From: Gammaproteobacteria bacterium
GTDB lineage: Bacteria; Pseudomonadota; Gammaproteobacteria; QOAV01
Length of the DNA stretch: 7,771 bases
Reading direction: 5' to 3'
Assembly (NCBI GenBank): GCA_003972845.1
Contig: QOAV01000216.1
Coordinates: 1-7,771, forward strand
Under the pieces are notes generated by a model, which did no database searches, was not told where the DNA came from, and worked only from the letters and a program-made list of their open reading frames with translations. Positions 6,049 to 7,771 of the stretch are shown piece by piece. The position numbers and the translations under genes were made by a program. Positions within the stretch are counted from its first letter, which is position 1, and every line of letters starts with the position of its first letter.

Positions 6049-6699
6049 CTACAGAGCAAAGGCGGCCGCCGGTTTTTTGACGTTCTGCAATGGCGGAATC
6101 ACGGTATCGAACAGTACTTTGTCGGACAGGCCGTCGTTACCAAGCTGGCGATATAGCCGGGCGGTCATCATCGGCTGCGTTCCCACCACCGCCACCAGTC
6201 GCCCGCCGGGGTTGAGCATATTGTTGAATGCTTCCGGCAATGCAGGCACAGAACCGGTGAGCAGGATGGCGTCCCATTTCCGGTCTTCGCCCCAACCATT
6301 GGCGGCGTCGCCGGTTTGCAGAGTAATGTTATCGAAATCCTTGAGCTTTTTCGCAGCGGAAGCGCTGAGATCGGGAATGATCTCCACGCTGTCCACCTGC
6401 TTCGCCAGAGAGGCGATCATGGCGGTAGAGAAGCCGCTGCCGGTGCCGATTTCCAGCACATGGTCGTCGGCGGTCAGTTCCAGTTCCTGCACCAGACGAG
6501 CTTCGGTTTTGGGGTCGAGCATGACCTGACCGTGGCCGATGGGGATTTCGATGTCGGCAAACGCCAGAGTACGGTAATCCTCCGGTACGAAGTCTTCCCG
6601 CCGCAGCTTTCCCAGCACATCCAGCACCTTGCGGTCCAGCACATCCCAGGGCCGCACCTGTTGCTCAATCATGTTGAATCGCGCCTGAGCGATGTCCAT
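6049..6699 (-). CDS. Protein-L-isoaspartate O-methyltransferase-like protein (divergent PIMT family)
   Basis: A 216-residue class I SAM-dependent methyltransferase of the PIMT (Pcm) family. SAM motif I is VLEIGTGSGFSTAMIASLA (81-99), with the acidic residue of motif II at VDSVEIIPD (102-110). The N-terminal part RREDFVPEDYRTLAFADIEIPIGHGQ matches the family. Genuine Pcm continues GQTISQP; here it reads GQVMLDPKTEARL (57-69), so the Thr and Ser of the isoaspartate-binding site are replaced by Val and Leu. Protein repair activity is therefore uncertain and the substrate may differ. I chose the ATG at 6699, which has GGAGG seven bases upstream; a frame extending 11 codons further (to 6732) lacks this. 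It is followed with zero gap by the rhodanese gene, and LysR lies 44 bases upstream on the same strand. Confidence 0.88.
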   Translation of the reverse strand: MDIAQARFNMIEQQVRPWDVLDRKVLDVLGKLRREDFVPEDYRTLAFADIEIPIGHGQVMLDPKTEARLVQELELTADDHVLEIGTGSGFSTAMIASLAKQVDSVEIIPDLSASAAKKLKDFDNITLQTGDAANGWGEDRKWDAILLTGSVPALPEAFNNMLNPGGRLVAVVGTQPMMTARLYRQLGNDGLSDKVLFDTVIPPLQNVKKPAAAFAL

Positions 6700-6706
6700 G
6701 GGAAAA

Positions 6707-6711
6707 CCTCC
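6707..6711 (-). promoter_or_regulatory. Ribosome binding site that fixes the methyltransferase-like start
   Basis: GGAGG on the minus strand lies 7 bases before the ATG at 6699. It is the strongest Shine-Dalgarno in this half of the window and decides in favour of this start over the longer frame beginning at 6732. Confidence 0.75.
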
Positions 6712-6743
6712 GCGTAAGTCTTTAAAAACCAATGGCGCAGAGG

Positions 6744-7700
6744 TTAAGGGGTTTTGGCCGGAGTCGCAAGGTTTGCGGGCAGTTTCCGGCCTTCTTCGTC
6801 CATGCGGGCGCGCAGATATTCAATGAAAGCTGCGACTTGCCGGGGCAGGTAGCGGCGGCTGGGGTAGATGATCTGCAGGCCGGTTTTCTGGTTGTCGCTG
6901 TGCTGGAATCCCAGAACATGCTCGTCGAGCAGGGTAACCAGCCGACTGGCTGCGATATCCTGTTTCACATCCCAGACAGACTTGCAGGCAATACCCGCGC
7001 CGGCCAGCGCCCAGCGACGTATCACCGAACCATCGTTGCTGGACAGGGTTGGTGTGACGGTAATGCGGCGGCTGCCTTCGTTATCGCGGAAGCGCCATTC
7101 ATTCAGCGCTTCGCCGTGTCTTTCCAGCACCAGGCAGCGGTGCTGGCTGAGGTCTTCCGGGCTGGCGGGCCGGCCGTGTTTCTGAACATAGGCGGGCGCG
7201 GCCACCAGAATGCGGCGATTGTCGGCCAGATGCCGCACCACCAGATTGCTGTCGGGCAGATTGCCGAAGCGCACGCCCAGGTCGAAACCCTGTTCGATGA
7301 GATTCACTACGCCATCGCCGAGGTGCAGATGGGGCCGTACCTCGGGATTGATACGCACAAATTCGGCCAGAGCCGGAGCGATATACTGACCGCCGAGGTC
7401 GGATGGCGCGGTAATGCGCAGCCGCCCGGACAGGTTTTGTTGGTGCTTTTGCAGACAGGCCTCGGCGTCCTCCAGTTGCTCCAGTATGCGCAGGCAGGAG
7501 TGATAAAAGCTTTCACCCGCATCGGTGAGGGAAATCCGGCGTGTGGTGCGGTTCAGCAAGCGAGTCTTGTAATACCGCTCAAGCGCATTGATACGCGCGG
7601 TCATGCTGGAAGGAGACAGGCCGATCTGTCGGCCAGCGGTGGCCAGACCGCCCGCCTTGACCACTCGCACAAACAATTCGATATCGTCGATTCTGCTCAT
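6744..7700 (-). CDS. LysR family transcriptional regulator
   Basis: A 318-residue LysR-type regulator. The N-terminal winged helix-turn-helix spans about residues 1-60 (IELFVRVVKAGGLATAGRQ, then LSPSSMTARINALERYYKTRLLNRTTRRISLTDAGESFY), followed by a linker helix and a periplasmic-binding-protein-like effector domain from about residue 90 (GRLRITAPSDLGGQYIAPAL) to about 300. The sequence looks most like the CrgA/DsdC-type branch. The tail of about 20 residues after the effector domain (GRKLPANLATPAKTP) is slightly longer than usual. The start is ATG at 7700; no good Shine-Dalgarno is visible because the preceding bases are an AT-rich palindrome. LysR regulators often control a divergent neighbour, which here would lie beyond the right edge. 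The PIMT-like operon 44 bases downstream is on the same strand and is another possible target. Effector unknown. Confidence 0.93.
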   Translation of the reverse strand: MSRIDDIELFVRVVKAGGLATAGRQIGLSPSSMTARINALERYYKTRLLNRTTRRISLTDAGESFYHSCLRILEQLEDAEACLQKHQQNLSGRLRITAPSDLGGQYIAPALAEFVRINPEVRPHLHLGDGVVNLIEQGFDLGVRFGNLPDSNLVVRHLADNRRILVAAPAYVQKHGRPASPEDLSQHRCLVLERHGEALNEWRFRDNEGSRRITVTPTLSSNDGSVIRRWALAGAGIACKSVWDVKQDIAASRLVTLLDEHVLGFQHSDNQKTGLQIIYPSRRYLPRQVAAFIEYLRARMDEEGRKLPANLATPAKTP

Positions 7701-7723
7701 ATTATTCGGATATTATGAATAAT
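7701..7723. promoter_or_regulatory. Candidate LysR operator (T-N11-A palindrome)
   Basis: ATTATTC (7701-7707) and GAATAAT (7717-7723) form a perfect 7-bp inverted repeat with a 9-base spacer. It contains the LysR T-N11-A core (T7706 and A7718 in TTC-N9-GAA) and touches the lysR start codon. That place would suit autorepression or control of a divergent gene to the right. The match to the family rule is clear; binding is inference. Confidence 0.55.
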
Positions 7724-7731
7724 CAATTCGT

Positions 7732-7761
7732 AATCTAGGCCATTATCATGTTCTGCCGCAA
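7732..7761 (-). promoter_or_regulatory. Possible promoter of the lysR gene
   Basis: On the minus strand TTGCGG (7761-7756) and TAGATT (7737-7732) are spaced by 18 bases, a tolerable sigma-70 arrangement. A transcript would start near 7725, so the palindrome at 7701-7723 would lie in its first bases. This is a weak call. Confidence 0.3.
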
Positions 7762-7771
7762 GGGTTAATCT

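Noticed and set aside
6732..7718. A 328-codon + strand open frame opposite the LysR gene
   Set aside because: The minus strand encodes a full LysR protein; the + frame shows no family pattern and is its mirror.

Overview
The window reads as ordinary chromosomal DNA of a gammaproteobacterium. Codon use is fairly GC-rich. The strongest taxonomic clues are a TrhP (YegQ) very close in sequence to the E. coli protein, a Kbp (YgaU)-type BON+LysM protein beside a DUF937 protein, and a TolC-family outer-membrane channel. Nine protein genes fill almost everything. No gap between genes exceeds 300 bases; the largest is 776-956 (about 180 bases), which holds a strong intrinsic terminator and nothing else I can name. 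I see no rRNA, tRNA, CRISPR array, insertion sequence or phage gene.

Left part (1-3552): a secreted DUF1223 protein on the + strand converges on a four-gene minus-strand group. In transcription order this is trhP (tRNA wobble-uridine hydroxylase), a 65-residue cysteine-containing protein whose start overlaps the trhP stop, a DUF937 protein, and the BON-LysM protein Kbp, ending at the terminator at 913-938. The first 39 bases of the window are an exact copy of bases 343-381 inside the DUF1223 gene.

Middle (3553-4380): a short divergent promoter region separates trhP from a + strand Crp/Fnr-family regulator. It keeps three of the four FNR iron-sulfur cysteines and the FNR-type DNA-recognition residues.

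Right part (4395-7771): four minus-strand genes. In transcription order they are a LysR-type regulator with a clear LysR-style palindrome just before its start codon, a divergent protein-L-isoaspartate O-methyltransferase-like protein, a single-domain rhodanese that starts directly after the methyltransferase stop codon, and a TolC-family protein. The last three form a tight operon.

I found no convincing new multi-gene defence or mobile system. The items most worth a second look are the 39-bp repeat at the window edge, a 13-mer that recurs three times (once as a terminator arm), the small cysteine protein coupled to trhP, and the altered active-site or ligand motifs in the methyltransferase-like and Fnr-like proteins.
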